From the NCBI RefSeq assembly GCF_947495705.1, contig NZ_CANLZR010000009.1:62001-126000 (forward strand): a stretch of 64,000 nt of DNA, read 5' to 3'. Made by a program: the position numbers and the translations under genes. The stretch is from an uncultured Phycicoccus sp. (GTDB lineage Bacteria > Actinomycetota > Actinomycetes > Actinomycetales > Dermatophilaceae). The notes under the pieces were generated by a model. It searched no databases. It saw only the letters and a list, made by a program, of their open reading frames with translations, and was not told where the DNA came from. Of this stretch, positions 25,198 through 33,344 are shown one piece after another. Each line of letters starts with the position of its first letter. The stretch's first letter is position 1.

Positions 25198-26627
25198 CAG
25201 AAGAACACCGACCTCCGCTGCATGAGGAGGGTGTAGAGGGTCTGCTGGATCGTCTCGCGGATCTGGTCGGTGAGGTCGAAGACGAGCATCGGGTCCTCGG
25301 CCGCTCCGGCCCCGTGCCCCTCGGTGACGATCGGTTCGCCGAACTCGATGATCCACTTGCTCGGCAGCGGGATGAGGCCGAGCGGGCCGAGCCACGGGAA
25401 GGTCGGGGTGATCGGGGCGTACGGCATGCCGAGGACTCGCGCCAGGGTGCTCATGTTGCCCAGGATCGGGGCGATCTCCTCGGCCCCGACGACGGAGCAG
25501 GGGATGATCGGCACCCCCGCCGCGAGCGCCGCGGCGACGAAGCCGCCACGGCCGAACCGCTGCAGCTTGTACCGCTCGCTGAACGGCTTGCCGGTGCCCT
25601 TGAACCCCTCGGGGAACACCCCGACGAGCTCACCGCGGGCGAACAGCCGCTCGGCGTCCTCGTTCGTCGCGAGCGTCGACCCCGAGCGGCGTGCGATCGT
25701 GCCGACGAACGGGGTCTGGAAGACCAGGTCGGCACCGAGGGCCCGCATCGTGCGCCGGGCCGGGTGCTCGTCGTGGATGGCGAGCTGCACCATGAGCGAG
25801 TCGAGCGCCACCGTGCCCGAGTGGTTGGCGACGATGAGGGCGCCCCCGCCGGCCGGGATGTTCTCGATGCCGCGGACCTCCACCCGGAACCAGTGCCGGT
25901 ACAGCGGCCGGAGCAACGGGTAGAAGACGTTGTCGGTGAAGTGCTCGTCGAAGCCGAAGTCGTCGACCGTGTAGTCGCCGTCGAGCCGGCGGCGCAGGTA
26001 CACCAGCACCTGCGCGACCCGCGCCTCGACGTCCTCGGGGGCGACGCCGGCGGCCTGGGCCGCCAGGCGGAGCCCCGCCACGAGGGCCTCGACGAGCTCG
26101 GCCGCGTCGGGCAGCGGCAGCCCCGAGCGGGTCGGAGCGGCGGCGATGGTGGGGTCCAGGGGAGGCGGCGTCGGCTCGGCGAGCCGCAGGTGCGGGCGCG
26201 GGGTCGCCTCGTCGAGACGCGCCTTCTCGCGCGGCGACAGCCGGCGCCGGCCGGTGCGCTCGCCCGCCTGCGACGTGGCACGGGCGGACGGGGCGGAGGT
26301 GACCCGCGGGTGCGGCCGGTGCTTGCGCCGTGCGGGCGCCGAGGCCGGCACGGGGGCCTGCTCCACGGGCACCGTCGTCGGCTCCGGGGCCTGCTGCGCC
26401 ACCGGCGGCTTCTTCGCTGCCGGGGACTTCTTCGCGGCCGGGGTCTTCTTCGCCGCCGGGGCCTTCTTCGGGGCAGGGGTCTTCCCGGCGGACGCCGTCG
26501 TCGCGGCCGGCGTCGGGCTCGCGGGGGTCTGCGGGGCGTCGGCGCTCAGCAGCGGGGTCGTGCGACGCCGGGCCCGCTCGCCCGTCGCCCGGTCTGCCCC
26601 CGCAGCGAGGGCTCCGCGCCGGGCCAT
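25197..26627 (-). CDS. Lysophospholipid acyltransferase with Lys/Ala/Pro-rich N-terminal region
   Basis: This is a 476-residue protein. Residues about 1-170 are low complexity, with tandem PAAKK-type repeats (KKAPAAKKTPAAKKSPAAKK) followed by Arg-rich linkers. The C-terminal half is a PlsC-type acyltransferase with VANHSGTVALDSLM (NHxxxxD), PEGFKGTGKPFSERY (block III) and VPIIPCSVVGAEEI (block IV). The product is probably a phospholipid or glycolipid precursor at the membrane. It overlaps the epimerase gene upstream and the glutaredoxin gene downstream by TGATG. A homologue (Rv0502) occupies the same place in mycobacteria, without my knowing the repeat region there. Confidence 0.87.
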   Translation of the reverse strand: MARRGALAAGADRATGERARRRTTPLLSADAPQTPASPTPAATTASAGKTPAPKKAPAAKKTPAAKKSPAAKKPPVAQQAPEPTTVPVEQAPVPASAPARRKHRPHPRVTSAPSARATSQAGERTGRRRLSPREKARLDEATPRPHLRLAEPTPPPLDPTIAAAPTRSGLPLPDAAELVEALVAGLRLAAQAAGVAPEDVEARVAQVLVYLRRRLDGDYTVDDFGFDEHFTDNVFYPLLRPLYRHWFRVEVRGIENIPAGGGALIVANHSGTVALDSLMVQLAIHDEHPARRTMRALGADLVFQTPFVGTIARRSGSTLATNEDAERLFARGELVGVFPEGFKGTGKPFSERYKLQRFGRGGFVAAALAAGVPIIPCSVVGAEEIAPILGNMSTLARVLGMPYAPITPTFPWLGPLGLIPLPSKWIIEFGEPIVTEGHGAGAAEDPMLVFDLTDQIRETIQQTLYTLLMQRRSVFF

Positions 26628-27676
26628 CAGCGGCCCTGCCCGGTGCCGAGCGCACGGAGGACGGCCGCGCTGGCGGTGCCGGCGAGCCCGCTGACGGCGT
26701 CGCCGACCACCTGGCCGCCGGGCACCGCGGGACGCAGCGTCCGGGCGAAGTCGCCGAAGGCCTCCAGGGAGGTGAACCGCGGCTCGAACCCCAGCTCGGT
26801 CCGCATCCTCGTCGTGTCGAGGCCTCGCCCGAACGCGAGGAAGGACATCTGGTCCGGCGAGAAGTCGGCCAGGCCGACGCGGCGCGCGACCCCGCCGACG
26901 AAGCCCGCGCTCTGGAGCGGGATGGGCAGCACTGCGCGGCCGGCGAGCGCGACGGCCTGGTACACGGTCACCACGCCGTCGCCGGCGACGTTGACGACCC
27001 CGGTGGCCGACCCCGACCCGCCGAGGACCAGGGCGTCGATGGCGTCGTCCTCGTGGACGAACTGCATCCGGGCGTCGTAGCCGAGCGGCACCGGCACGAC
27101 GGGGAGGGAGAAGTAGTCGGTGATCGAGGTGCGGATCCGCGGTCCGATGACGTTGGCGAAGCGGAGCATGAGGATCTCGGTGTCGGGGCGGCGACGCGCG
27201 AAGCCACGGACGTACCCCTCGACCTCGATGGAGTCCTTGCCGAAGCCCCCGCTCGGGGTACGGCGGGCGCTCATGTCCTCGGTGAAGAGCGCGGGATCGC
27301 GTGCGGTCGACCCGTAGACGGCGGCCGAGGACTTGACGACGAGACGTCGGACGGTGCGGGACTTCTGGCAGGCCGCGAGGAGCTGCATCGTCCCGATGAC
27401 GTTGATCTCCTTCTGCGGGGTGCGCCCCCCGACGAACGTCGGTGTCGCGATGACGTTCATGTGGACGACGGTGTCGACGCCGGCCTGCTCGATGACCCGG
27501 GAGATCATCGGGTTGCGGATGTCGGCGCGGACGAACTCGACGTCGCCGATGTCGTGCGGGGGCGGGATGACGTCGACCCCGACGACGTGGTCGACGCCCG
27601 GCTCGGCCGCGAGCCGGCGCGCGAGGAGGCCGCCGAGGTACCGGGACACCCCCGTCACGAGAACGACACTCGCCAC
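26627..27676 (-). CDS. NAD-dependent epimerase/dehydratase (extended SDR)
   Basis: This 349-residue extended short-chain dehydrogenase has an N-terminal nucleotide site VLVTGVSRYLGGLLARRL with Tyr-x3-Lys-like features later (SSAAVYGS, FGKDSIEVEGYV). The start GTG 27676 is set by AAGGAG (27683-27688), six bases away. Rv0501 (annotated galE2) occupies the equivalent place in M. tuberculosis, but its substrate is not established. It is followed by the acyltransferase with a one-base overlap, suggesting a shared envelope lipid or sugar role. Confidence 0.85.
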   Translation of the reverse strand: MASVVLVTGVSRYLGGLLARRLAAEPGVDHVVGVDVIPPPHDIGDVEFVRADIRNPMISRVIEQAGVDTVVHMNVIATPTFVGGRTPQKEINVIGTMQLLAACQKSRTVRRLVVKSSAAVYGSTARDPALFTEDMSARRTPSGGFGKDSIEVEGYVRGFARRRPDTEILMLRFANVIGPRIRTSITDYFSLPVVPVPLGYDARMQFVHEDDAIDALVLGGSGSATGVVNVAGDGVVTVYQAVALAGRAVLPIPLQSAGFVGGVARRVGLADFSPDQMSFLAFGRGLDTTRMRTELGFEPRFTSLEAFGDFARTLRPAVPGGQVVGDAVSGLAGTASAAVLRALGTGQGR

Positions 27677-27787
27677 CGTCTGCTCCTTCACCTGTGGGCC
27701 GACGCCTCCGACCCTACCCACTCACCGCGGGCCGGGCTCACCCGGGACGGCCGGCCGGACCGCGGGGCGCCGGTCGGGGACACGACA

Positions 27788-27814
27788 AAGGCCCCCGGCG
27801 CGGCCGGGGACCTT
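27788..27814. terminator. Hairpin terminator after the bS22 gene
   Basis: AAGGCCCCCGGC (27788-27799) pairs with GCCGGGGACCTT (27803-27814) with one mismatch and a 3-base loop. It lies 24 bases beyond the bS22 stop on the minus strand, where it is followed by TTTGT. It would end the bS22 transcript before the epimerase operon begins. Confidence 0.6.
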
Positions 27815-27837
27815 CGGCGGTCAGAGGTGACGCTGGG

Positions 27838-27936
27838 TCACTTCTTGTTGCGACGCTGGTGACGCGTCTTGCGCAGCAGCTTGCGGTGCTTCTTCTTCGC
27901 CATCCGCTTGCGCCGCTTCTTGATGACTGAACCCAT
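27838..27936 (-). CDS. Small basic ribosomal protein bS22 (AURKAIP1/COX24-like)
   Basis: This 32-residue, extremely basic peptide starts [19 protein letters not shown] and ends HQRRNKK. It matches the actinobacterial COX24/AURKAIP1-domain proteins, which were found in mycobacterial ribosomes at the decoding centre and named bS22. It is flanked by a hairpin terminator and the small HTH gene, the same order as Rv0500A-Rv0500B-Rv0501. Such short genes are often missed. Confidence 0.92.
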   Translation of the reverse strand: MGSVIKKRRKRMAKKKHRKLLRKTRHQRRNKK

Positions 27937-28024
27937 GCGATGTCCCTCGTCGTGGAGCTGGAAGTACGGCTGCCCACCCTACCGCCGTGGAGCGGAACCG
28001 CCCAAATGAAGGCCCCGGACGGCC

Positions 28025-28063
28025 CCGAGGGGCCGCCCCCTCCGTGGATGGGCGGCCCCTCGG
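28025..28063. terminator. Strong hairpin downstream of the small HTH gene
   Basis: CCGAGGGGCCGCCC (28025-28038) and GGGCGGCCCCTCGG (28050-28063) are perfect 14-base arms around an 11-base loop. The hairpin starts 22 bases after the minus-strand HTH gene ends. No U tract follows, as is usual for actinobacterial terminators. It also lies about 89 bases upstream of the bS22 start. Confidence 0.7.
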
Positions 28064-28084
28064 GCGCCGGGGCGGACGCCGCCG

Positions 28085-28285
28085 TCAGGCGGTGTCGACG
28101 AACGAGCTGCGCAGGTAGGTGTGCACCTCGTCCTCGGGGACCCGGAACGACCGGCCGACCCGAATGGCCGGGAGCTCCCCGGCGTGGACCATGCGGTAGA
28201 CCGTCATCTTCGAGACGCGCATGATCGTGGCGACCTCGGCGACAGTGAGGAACCGCACCTCGCCGAGCTGGCGCTCCGTGGACAT
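28085..28285 (-). CDS. Small excisionase-like helix-turn-helix DNA-binding protein
   Basis: This 66-residue MerR/excisionase-type winged helix reads FLTVAEVATIMRVSKMTVYRM followed by VHAGELPAIRVGRSFRVPEDEVHTYL. The ATG at 28285 has GAGG five bases upstream; a longer GTG start is possible. The gene is a homologue of the chromosomal HTH protein next to proC and bS22 in mycobacteria (Rv0500A). It is not linked to an integrase, so it is a regulator rather than a phage excisionase. Confidence 0.85.
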   Translation of the reverse strand: MSTERQLGEVRFLTVAEVATIMRVSKMTVYRMVHAGELPAIRVGRSFRVPEDEVHTYLRSSFVDTA

Positions 28286-28489
28286 TGTGACCTCGATCTT
28301 CTGCACCTCGCAGCGCCGGACATCAGCCCCGGCTTGGCTCCCTGCGTCGTGCTGTCGCAACCATAGGGGCAGTTGTGACCATAGTGAAGGCCAATGAGCC
28401 GAATTCACTCCGAAAGTCCAGCCGACACGCCGTGTGGCCAGGGCCGGAGCCGATCCTGTGCTGGGGGCGGAGCGGTTCGCTCCGCGGGC

Positions 28490-29680
28490 TCAGTCGAACC
28501 AGGGGTCCAGGCCGTGCGCGGGGAACACCGCCTGCCGGGTCGCGAAGACCGAGCGGTCCAGCGGGTGGTCGGGGTTGTGCCCCATCGACCAGGGCTGCAC
28601 CCAGATGGGCAGCCGGTCGGCGGGCAGGTCACCCATCCGCGCGGGCCCGGGCCGGCCGAGGGTGCGCTGCACGTGGTCCCGCCACTCCTGCGGCACCGGG
28701 GTGAACGGGTCGACGGGCACGTGGGCGGCGATCGCGGTCAGGTGCGCCCAGGACCGGGGGACGACGTCGACGAGCTCGTAGCCGCCGCCGCCGAGAGCCA
28801 CCCACCGCCCCTCGCACACCTCGTGCGCGAGGGTGTGCAGCTCGTCGTGGGCGCGGCGCTGGGCGTCGACGGTGATGGCGAGGTGGGCGAGCGGGTCCTC
28901 GAGGTGGGTGTCACAGCCGTGCTGGGTCACGAGGACCTCGGGGGCGAAGGCGCGCACGAGCGGCGGGACGACGGCGTCGATGGCCCGCAGCCACGACGCG
29001 TCGGTGGTCCCCGGTGGCAGCGCCACGTTCGCCACGCTCCCCCGGGCGTCCGGCCCACCGATGTCACCGGGCCACCCGGTGCCCGGGAACAGGTGCCGAC
29101 CGCTCTCGTGCAGCGAGATCGTGAGGACGCGGGGGTCGTTCCAGAAGATGCGTTCCACCCCGTCGCCGTGGTGGACGTCGATGTCGACGTAGGCGACCCG
29201 CTCGACCCCCTGGTCGAGCAGCCACTGGATGCCGACCGCGATGTCGTTGTAGATGCAGAAGCCGCTGGCATGGGTGCGCATCGCGTGGTGGAGCCCGCCG
29301 CAGTAGTTGACGCCGTGGTCGGTCTCGCCCTGCCACACCCGGCGGCACACGTCGACGGTGCCCTGGACGATCCGCGCCGACGCCTCGTGCATGCCGGCGA
29401 ACGCGGGGTCGTCGTCGGTCCCGAGGCCGCGATGGAGGTCGGCGGCGGCGGGGTCGGCGGATGCGTCCTTGACCGCCTGGACGTAGACGGGGTCGTGCAC
29501 CGTCGCGAGCAGCGCGTCGTCGGCCACGCCCGGGCTGAGGACGTCCACGTCGTCGAGAACGCCGAGCTCGCGAGCGAGCCGCGTGGTGAGGTCGAGACGC
29601 ACCGGGCCCATCGGGTGCTCGGGCCCGAAGTCGTACGCGCAGAACCCGTCGTCCCAGATGACGGTCGTCCGATGGGCCAT
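28490..29680 (-). CDS. acuC: Histone-deacetylase-like hydrolase AcuC
   Basis: This 396-residue zinc-dependent deacetylase fold protein has FGPEHPMGPVRLDL, the metal motif YVDIDVHHGDGVERIF, HESGRHLFPGTG, QHGCDTHLEDPL and GGGGYELVDVVPRSWA. The family includes AcuC, a protein lysine deacetylase that acts on acetyl-CoA synthetase; polyamine deacetylases are alternatives. No acetoin genes are nearby, so the name reflects similarity only. A TAGCGT -10 ends six bases before the ATG. It is divergent from ktrA. Confidence 0.88.
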   Translation of the reverse strand: MAHRTTVIWDDGFCAYDFGPEHPMGPVRLDLTTRLARELGVLDDVDVLSPGVADDALLATVHDPVYVQAVKDASADPAAADLHRGLGTDDDPAFAGMHEASARIVQGTVDVCRRVWQGETDHGVNYCGGLHHAMRTHASGFCIYNDIAVGIQWLLDQGVERVAYVDIDVHHGDGVERIFWNDPRVLTISLHESGRHLFPGTGWPGDIGGPDARGSVANVALPPGTTDASWLRAIDAVVPPLVRAFAPEVLVTQHGCDTHLEDPLAHLAITVDAQRRAHDELHTLAHEVCEGRWVALGGGGYELVDVVPRSWAHLTAIAAHVPVDPFTPVPQEWRDHVQRTLGRPGPARMGDLPADRLPIWVQPWSMGHNPDHPLDRSVFATRQAVFPAHGLDPWFD

Positions 29681-29754
29681 GGCTGCACGCTACTCGGTGG
29701 GCCCGCGTGGCAGGCTGGACCCGTCCCGACCCCGACCGACCCGGAGGACCGACG

Positions 29755-30423
29755 ATGGCCAAAGGCGTTCGCACCGAAGACGAGGTGCTCGTCATCGGGC
29801 TCGGCCGCTTCGGCGCTGCCGCTGCCCTCGAGCTGCGCCGGCTCGGGCACAAGGTCACCGCGATCGAGAAGGACGGCTTCCTCGCCGAGAAGTTCCTCGG
29901 CCGGATCAGCCAGGTCGTCCACGGCGACGCGAGCGACGTCGGCGTCATCCGGGACGCCAAGGCCGGCAAGTTCCGGATCGCGGTCGTCGCGATCGGCTCG
30001 TCGGTGGAGGCCTCCGTCCTCGCCGGCGCCAACCTCGTGGACGCCGGGGTGCCCGACATCTGGGCCAAGGCCCTCTCGCCGGAGCACGCGAGGATCCTCG
30101 ACCGGATCGGCGTGCACCACATCGTGCGCCCCGAGGCCGACACCGGCCGACGCGTCGCCCACCTCGTCGGCGGGCGGATGCAGGACTACATCGAGTTCGA
30201 CGACGGCTTCGCGATCGTCAAGATGCGCCCGCCCACCGAGACCGTCGGCTTCACCCTGGAGCAGAGCGCGGTCCGCAGCAAGTACGGCGTGACGATCGTC
30301 GGGATCAAGACCCCCGGCGAGGACTTCACCTACGCCGTGCCCTCGACGAAGATCTCGGCGCACGACACTCTCATCGTCAGCGGCCCGACGACCCTCATCG
30401 AGCGGCTCGCCGCCCGCCCCTGA
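29755..30423 (+). CDS. TrkA/KtrA-type RCK potassium-channel regulator
   Basis: This 222-residue protein has an RCK_N Rossmann domain (VLVIGLGRFGAAAALELRRLGHKVTAIEKD) and an RCK_C domain from about residue 140. Such proteins bind nucleotides and gate KtrB/TrkH potassium channels at the inner membrane face. No channel gene is in the window. An AGGA-type site (GGAGGACCGACG) precedes the ATG. It could equally serve another RCK-gated channel. Confidence 0.9.
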   Translation: MAKGVRTEDEVLVIGLGRFGAAAALELRRLGHKVTAIEKDGFLAEKFLGRISQVVHGDASDVGVIRDAKAGKFRIAVVAIGSSVEASVLAGANLVDAGVPDIWAKALSPEHARILDRIGVHHIVRPEADTGRRVAHLVGGRMQDYIEFDDGFAIVKMRPPTETVGFTLEQSAVRSKYGVTIVGIKTPGEDFTYAVPSTKISAHDTLIVSGPTTLIERLAARP

Positions 30424-30427
30424 CGCC

Positions 30428-30955
30428 TCAGAAGTCGGGGATGCCGCCGCGGTCGCCGACGAGCGGGAGGGTCATCGCGACCTCCTCCTCGCCGTCGTCC
30501 TCGGAGACCACGCGCATCGGGCGCCGCAGCCCCGTGGGCCGGAAGCCGAAGCCGCTCGCGAACGCCACGGCCCGGCCGTTGTCGGTGCCGACCCAGTAGT
30601 ACATCTGGGTCCGACCCTGCTCGGCCGCGACCCTGGCCGCCGACCGCACGAGGGCGGCCGCCACCCCGGACCCCCGGGCCTCGGGGCGCACCCAGAGGCC
30701 GAAGAGCTGGGCGATGTCGGGCTTGTCGCCGCCGGCGGTGCCGACACTGGCGATGCCGAGCGGCTGGCCGTCGCGTTCGGCGAGCAGGCGCACGGACCGT
30801 TCCATCCGGGTGCGCCAGAACTCCTCGGGCTCGGCCTCCTCGTCGGCGTGCGCCGCGACGAAGGCCTCGGGGGACTCTTCCAGGGCGCTGAGCCGGACGG
30901 CGCGGTACAGCTCCCAGTCCTCGACGCCCAGCGGACGCACCGTGATCTCGCTCAT
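30428..30955 (-). CDS. GNAT-family N-acetyltransferase (copy 1)
   Basis: This 175-residue GNAT protein has the acetyl-CoA loop region LWVRPEARGSGVAAALVRSA and GFGFRPTGLRR near the C-terminus. Its N-terminus (WELYRAVRLSALEESPEAF) closely resembles that of the next gene (WRAYRDVRLAALIDSPRAF), so the pair probably arose by tandem duplication. Substrate is unknown. The end faces ktrA across four bases. Confidence 0.85.
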   Translation of the reverse strand: MSEITVRPLGVEDWELYRAVRLSALEESPEAFVAAHADEEAEPEEFWRTRMERSVRLLAERDGQPLGIASVGTAGGDKPDIAQLFGLWVRPEARGSGVAAALVRSAARVAAEQGRTQMYYWVGTDNGRAVAFASGFGFRPTGLRRPMRVVSEDDGEEEVAMTLPLVGDRGGIPDF

Positions 30956-31041
30956 GGCACGTCACTCTCCCACGATGGGCCGGGGGTGCGACAACCGGGG
31001 CGGACGGACGCGCCGGGCGGCTCCGGGAACCCGCACGGGGG

Positions 31042-31575
31042 TCAGCCCGGACCGGGCAGGTCGAGCACCATCCGCTCCTCGACACACGTCGGGTCCCAGG
31101 GCATCGCCCCGGTCCGGCCCGTCGGGACGAAGCCGCACCGCAGGTAGAACCGGCGCGCTCGGGGGTTCTCGCGGGCCACGTCCAGGGCGACCCGCCGGCG
31201 CCCCTCGGACCGCGCCTCGGCGACGGCGGCGTCGACGAGCTCGCGGGCCGCACCGGAGCCCCGAGCCGTCGACGCGACCCACATGCCGACGAGGTACACC
31301 TCGTCGGCGGGCTGGTCGTCGGCGTGCCACAGCCCGACGGTGCCGACCGGGAGGTCGCCGTCCCAGGCGAGCCACAGCGCGGGCCCGCGGGCGACCATGG
31401 CCCGCCAGTCGTCGTCGGACCGCTCGGCGGCCTCGGCGTAGCGCGTCCAGAAGGCCCGGGGGCTGTCGATGAGGGCCGCGAGCCGCACGTCGCGGTAGGC
31501 CCGCCACATCGCGTCGTCCACCCGTGCGACGCCCCGCTGCGGCGCGAGACCCGGCTCAGCCACCGGCCAGCTCAC
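31042..31575 (-). CDS. GNAT-family N-acetyltransferase (copy 2)
   Basis: This 177-residue GNAT protein has VGMWVASTARGSGAARELVDAA (CoA loop, quoted in two parts: residues near 97-118) and RRFYLRCGFVPTG. The GTG at 31575 overlaps the proC stop by 20 bases; a downstream start would remove the overlap but shorten the first strand. It is a paralogue of the neighbouring GNAT gene. Substrate is unknown, and the overlap ties it to proC expression. Confidence 0.82.
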   Translation of the reverse strand: MSWPVAEPGLAPQRGVARVDDAMWRAYRDVRLAALIDSPRAFWTRYAEAAERSDDDWRAMVARGPALWLAWDGDLPVGTVGLWHADDQPADEVYLVGMWVASTARGSGAARELVDAAVAEARSEGRRRVALDVARENPRARRFYLRCGFVPTGRTGAMPWDPTCVEERMVLDLPGPG

Positions 31576-32356
31576 GGCTGCGGATGGCAGCGGCCTCCAT
31601 GGCGCGGATGAACGCCGCGCGCACCTTGTGGTCGTCGAGCTCGCGCAGGGCAGCGGCCGTCGTGCCGCCCGGCGAGGTGACCTGCTCGCGCAGGACCGTG
31701 GGGTGCTGGCCGGTCTCCTTGATCATCGTGGCCGCCCCGTAGAGGGTCTGCACGACGAGCTCGGTGGCGGTCGCGCGGGGCATCCCCAGGACCACGCCGG
31801 CCTCGATCATCGCCTCGACGACGTAGAAGATGTACGCCGGGCCGCTGCCGGAGATGGCGGTGACGGCGTCCTGGAGGGACTCGGGGACCTCGAGCACCTT
31901 GCCCGTGGCGGCCAGCAGCTGCTGGGCCTCGGCGAGGTGCTGGGGCGGGCAGTGCGCCCCGCCGGACACCGCCGCCATGCCCTGGTCGACGAGCGCCGGG
32001 GTGTTGGGCATGACCCGCACCACGGACCGCCCCGCCGGCAGGTGCGCCTCCAGGAAGGCTGTGGTGATGCCGGCGGCGAGGCTGACGACGAGGTTGTCGG
32101 GCTCGACGTGCGCCGCCACCTCCTCGAGGAGGGCGCCCATGTCCTGCGGCTTGACGACGAGGACCAGGGTGTCGGCCTCGGCCGCGGCCGCCGCGTTGTC
32201 GAGCACCCGGACGCCGTAACGCTCGGCGAGCTCGGCCGCCCGGTCGGGCCGGCGCTCGGTGATGACGAGGCTGTCGGCCGGCCGCCCGGCGCGCAGCAGC
32301 CCCGAGAGGAGCGTCTCGCCCATGACACCGGCACCGAAGATCGCGACCGTACCCAT
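31556..32356 (-). CDS. proC: Pyrroline-5-carboxylate reductase
   Basis: This 266-residue enzyme makes proline from pyrroline-5-carboxylate with NAD(P)H. It starts VAIFGAGVMGETLLSGLL, has VVRVMPNTPALVDQGMAAV and the C-terminal signature SPGGTTAAALRELDDHKVRAAF (residues near 225-246). TAGGGT ends six bases before the ATG, indicating a leaderless start. The gene next to it, upstream on the same strand, degrades proline. Confidence 0.95.
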   Translation of the reverse strand: MGTVAIFGAGVMGETLLSGLLRAGRPADSLVITERRPDRAAELAERYGVRVLDNAAAAAEADTLVLVVKPQDMGALLEEVAAHVEPDNLVVSLAAGITTAFLEAHLPAGRSVVRVMPNTPALVDQGMAAVSGGAHCPPQHLAEAQQLLAATGKVLEVPESLQDAVTAISGSGPAYIFYVVEAMIEAGVVLGMPRATATELVVQTLYGAATMIKETGQHPTVLREQVTSPGGTTAAALRELDDHKVRAAFIRAMEAAAIRSRELAGG

Positions 32357-32373
32357 GACGCGACCCTACGGCC

Positions 32374-33327
32374 TCACCCGTTGGAGGCGAGGGACCGCAG
32401 GAAGAAGCGGACGTTCGCGGGGCGCTCGGCGAGGCGCCGCACGAGGTAGCCGTACCAGTCCTCGCCGAAGGGGACGTACACGCGCATCTGGTGGCCGCGG
32501 TCGGCGATGCGCTTCTGCTCGAGGTCGCGGACGCCGAGGAGCATCTGGAACTCGTAGGAGTCCGGCCGGCGGTCGTGGTGCCCGGCCAGGGCCTGGGCGA
32601 TCTCGACGAGCCGGGGGTCGTGGGTGGCCACCATCGGGTACCCGTCGCCGGCCATGAGGACCTTGAGGCACCGCACGTACGACAGGTCGACGTCGCGGCC
32701 GCCCTGGAAGGCGACCGACTCGGGCTCCTTGTAGGCGCCCTTGCACAGCCGGACCCGGCTGCCCTCGGTGGCGAGGTCCCGGCAGTCGGCCTCGGTGCGG
32801 CGCAGGTAGGCCTGCAGCACCGCGCCCACCCACGGGAAGTCGGCCCGCAGGGTCCGCAGCGTCTCGAGGGTGCGGTCGGTGGTGGTGTGGTCCTCCATGT
32901 CGAGGGTGACCGTGGTGCCCACCCGCTCGGCCGTCTCGCAGATGGCGCGCGCGTTCTCGAGGGCGATGGCGTCGCCGTCGCCGGGGATCGCCTGCCCGAC
33001 CGCGCTCAGCTTGACGCTGACCTCACCGGCGCCGAACCGGGCGAGGTCGGCCTCCGCGAGGGCCTCGAGCAGGGCGAGGTAGGTGTCGCGGGTCTGCTCG
33101 GCCTGGGCCCGGTCGGTGACGTCCTCGCCGAGGTGGTCGATGGTGACGAGGCGGTTGCTGCCCCGCAGGTCGGCGGTGGTCGAGACGGCGTCGGCCACGG
33201 ACTCGCCGGCGACGTACCGGGCCACGACGGCCCGGCTCATCGGCGCCTTCTCGACGACCGTGCGCACGGTGTCGGAGTCGGAGATGTGCAGCAGTGCACC
33301 ACGGAGCAGGTCGGAAGCGTCCACCAC
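32374..33327 (-). CDS. Monofunctional proline dehydrogenase
   Basis: This 317-residue PRODH TIM barrel oxidises proline to pyrroline-5-carboxylate with FAD and passes electrons to quinone. Conserved parts are VSVKLSAVGQ, LDMEDHTTTD, LQAYLRRTEAD, LCKGAYKEP and YVPFGEDWYGYLVRRLAERP with the substrate arginines. TAGCCT (33331-33336) suggests a leaderless start; GTG 33324 would sit at the usual six bases, and GTG 33327 at three. Next to proC it could form a proline cycle. The partner P5C dehydrogenase is not in view. Confidence 0.93.
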   Translation of the reverse strand: MVDASDLLRGALLHISDSDTVRTVVEKAPMSRAVVARYVAGESVADAVSTTADLRGSNRLVTIDHLGEDVTDRAQAEQTRDTYLALLEALAEADLARFGAGEVSVKLSAVGQAIPGDGDAIALENARAICETAERVGTTVTLDMEDHTTTDRTLETLRTLRADFPWVGAVLQAYLRRTEADCRDLATEGSRVRLCKGAYKEPESVAFQGGRDVDLSYVRCLKVLMAGDGYPMVATHDPRLVEIAQALAGHHDRRPDSYEFQMLLGVRDLEQKRIADRGHQMRVYVPFGEDWYGYLVRRLAERPANVRFFLRSLASNG

Positions 33328-33344
33328 GGCAGGCTAGCGGCTGC

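Noticed and set aside
26405-26480. Short repeated units that could resemble a CRISPR array
   Set aside because: The repeats are in-frame codons for PAAKK peptides within a coding region, with no spacer structure and no cas genes.
28085-28285. Excisionase of a mobile element
   Set aside because: There is no integrase, att site or tRNA-adjacent island near it, and the neighbours are core genes.
28394-30292. A 632-residue open frame on the plus strand
   Set aside because: It lies antisense to acuC and ends across ktrA in another frame. Its composition (Asp/Val/Gly/Arg-rich, no domains) is typical of a GC-rich shadow frame.
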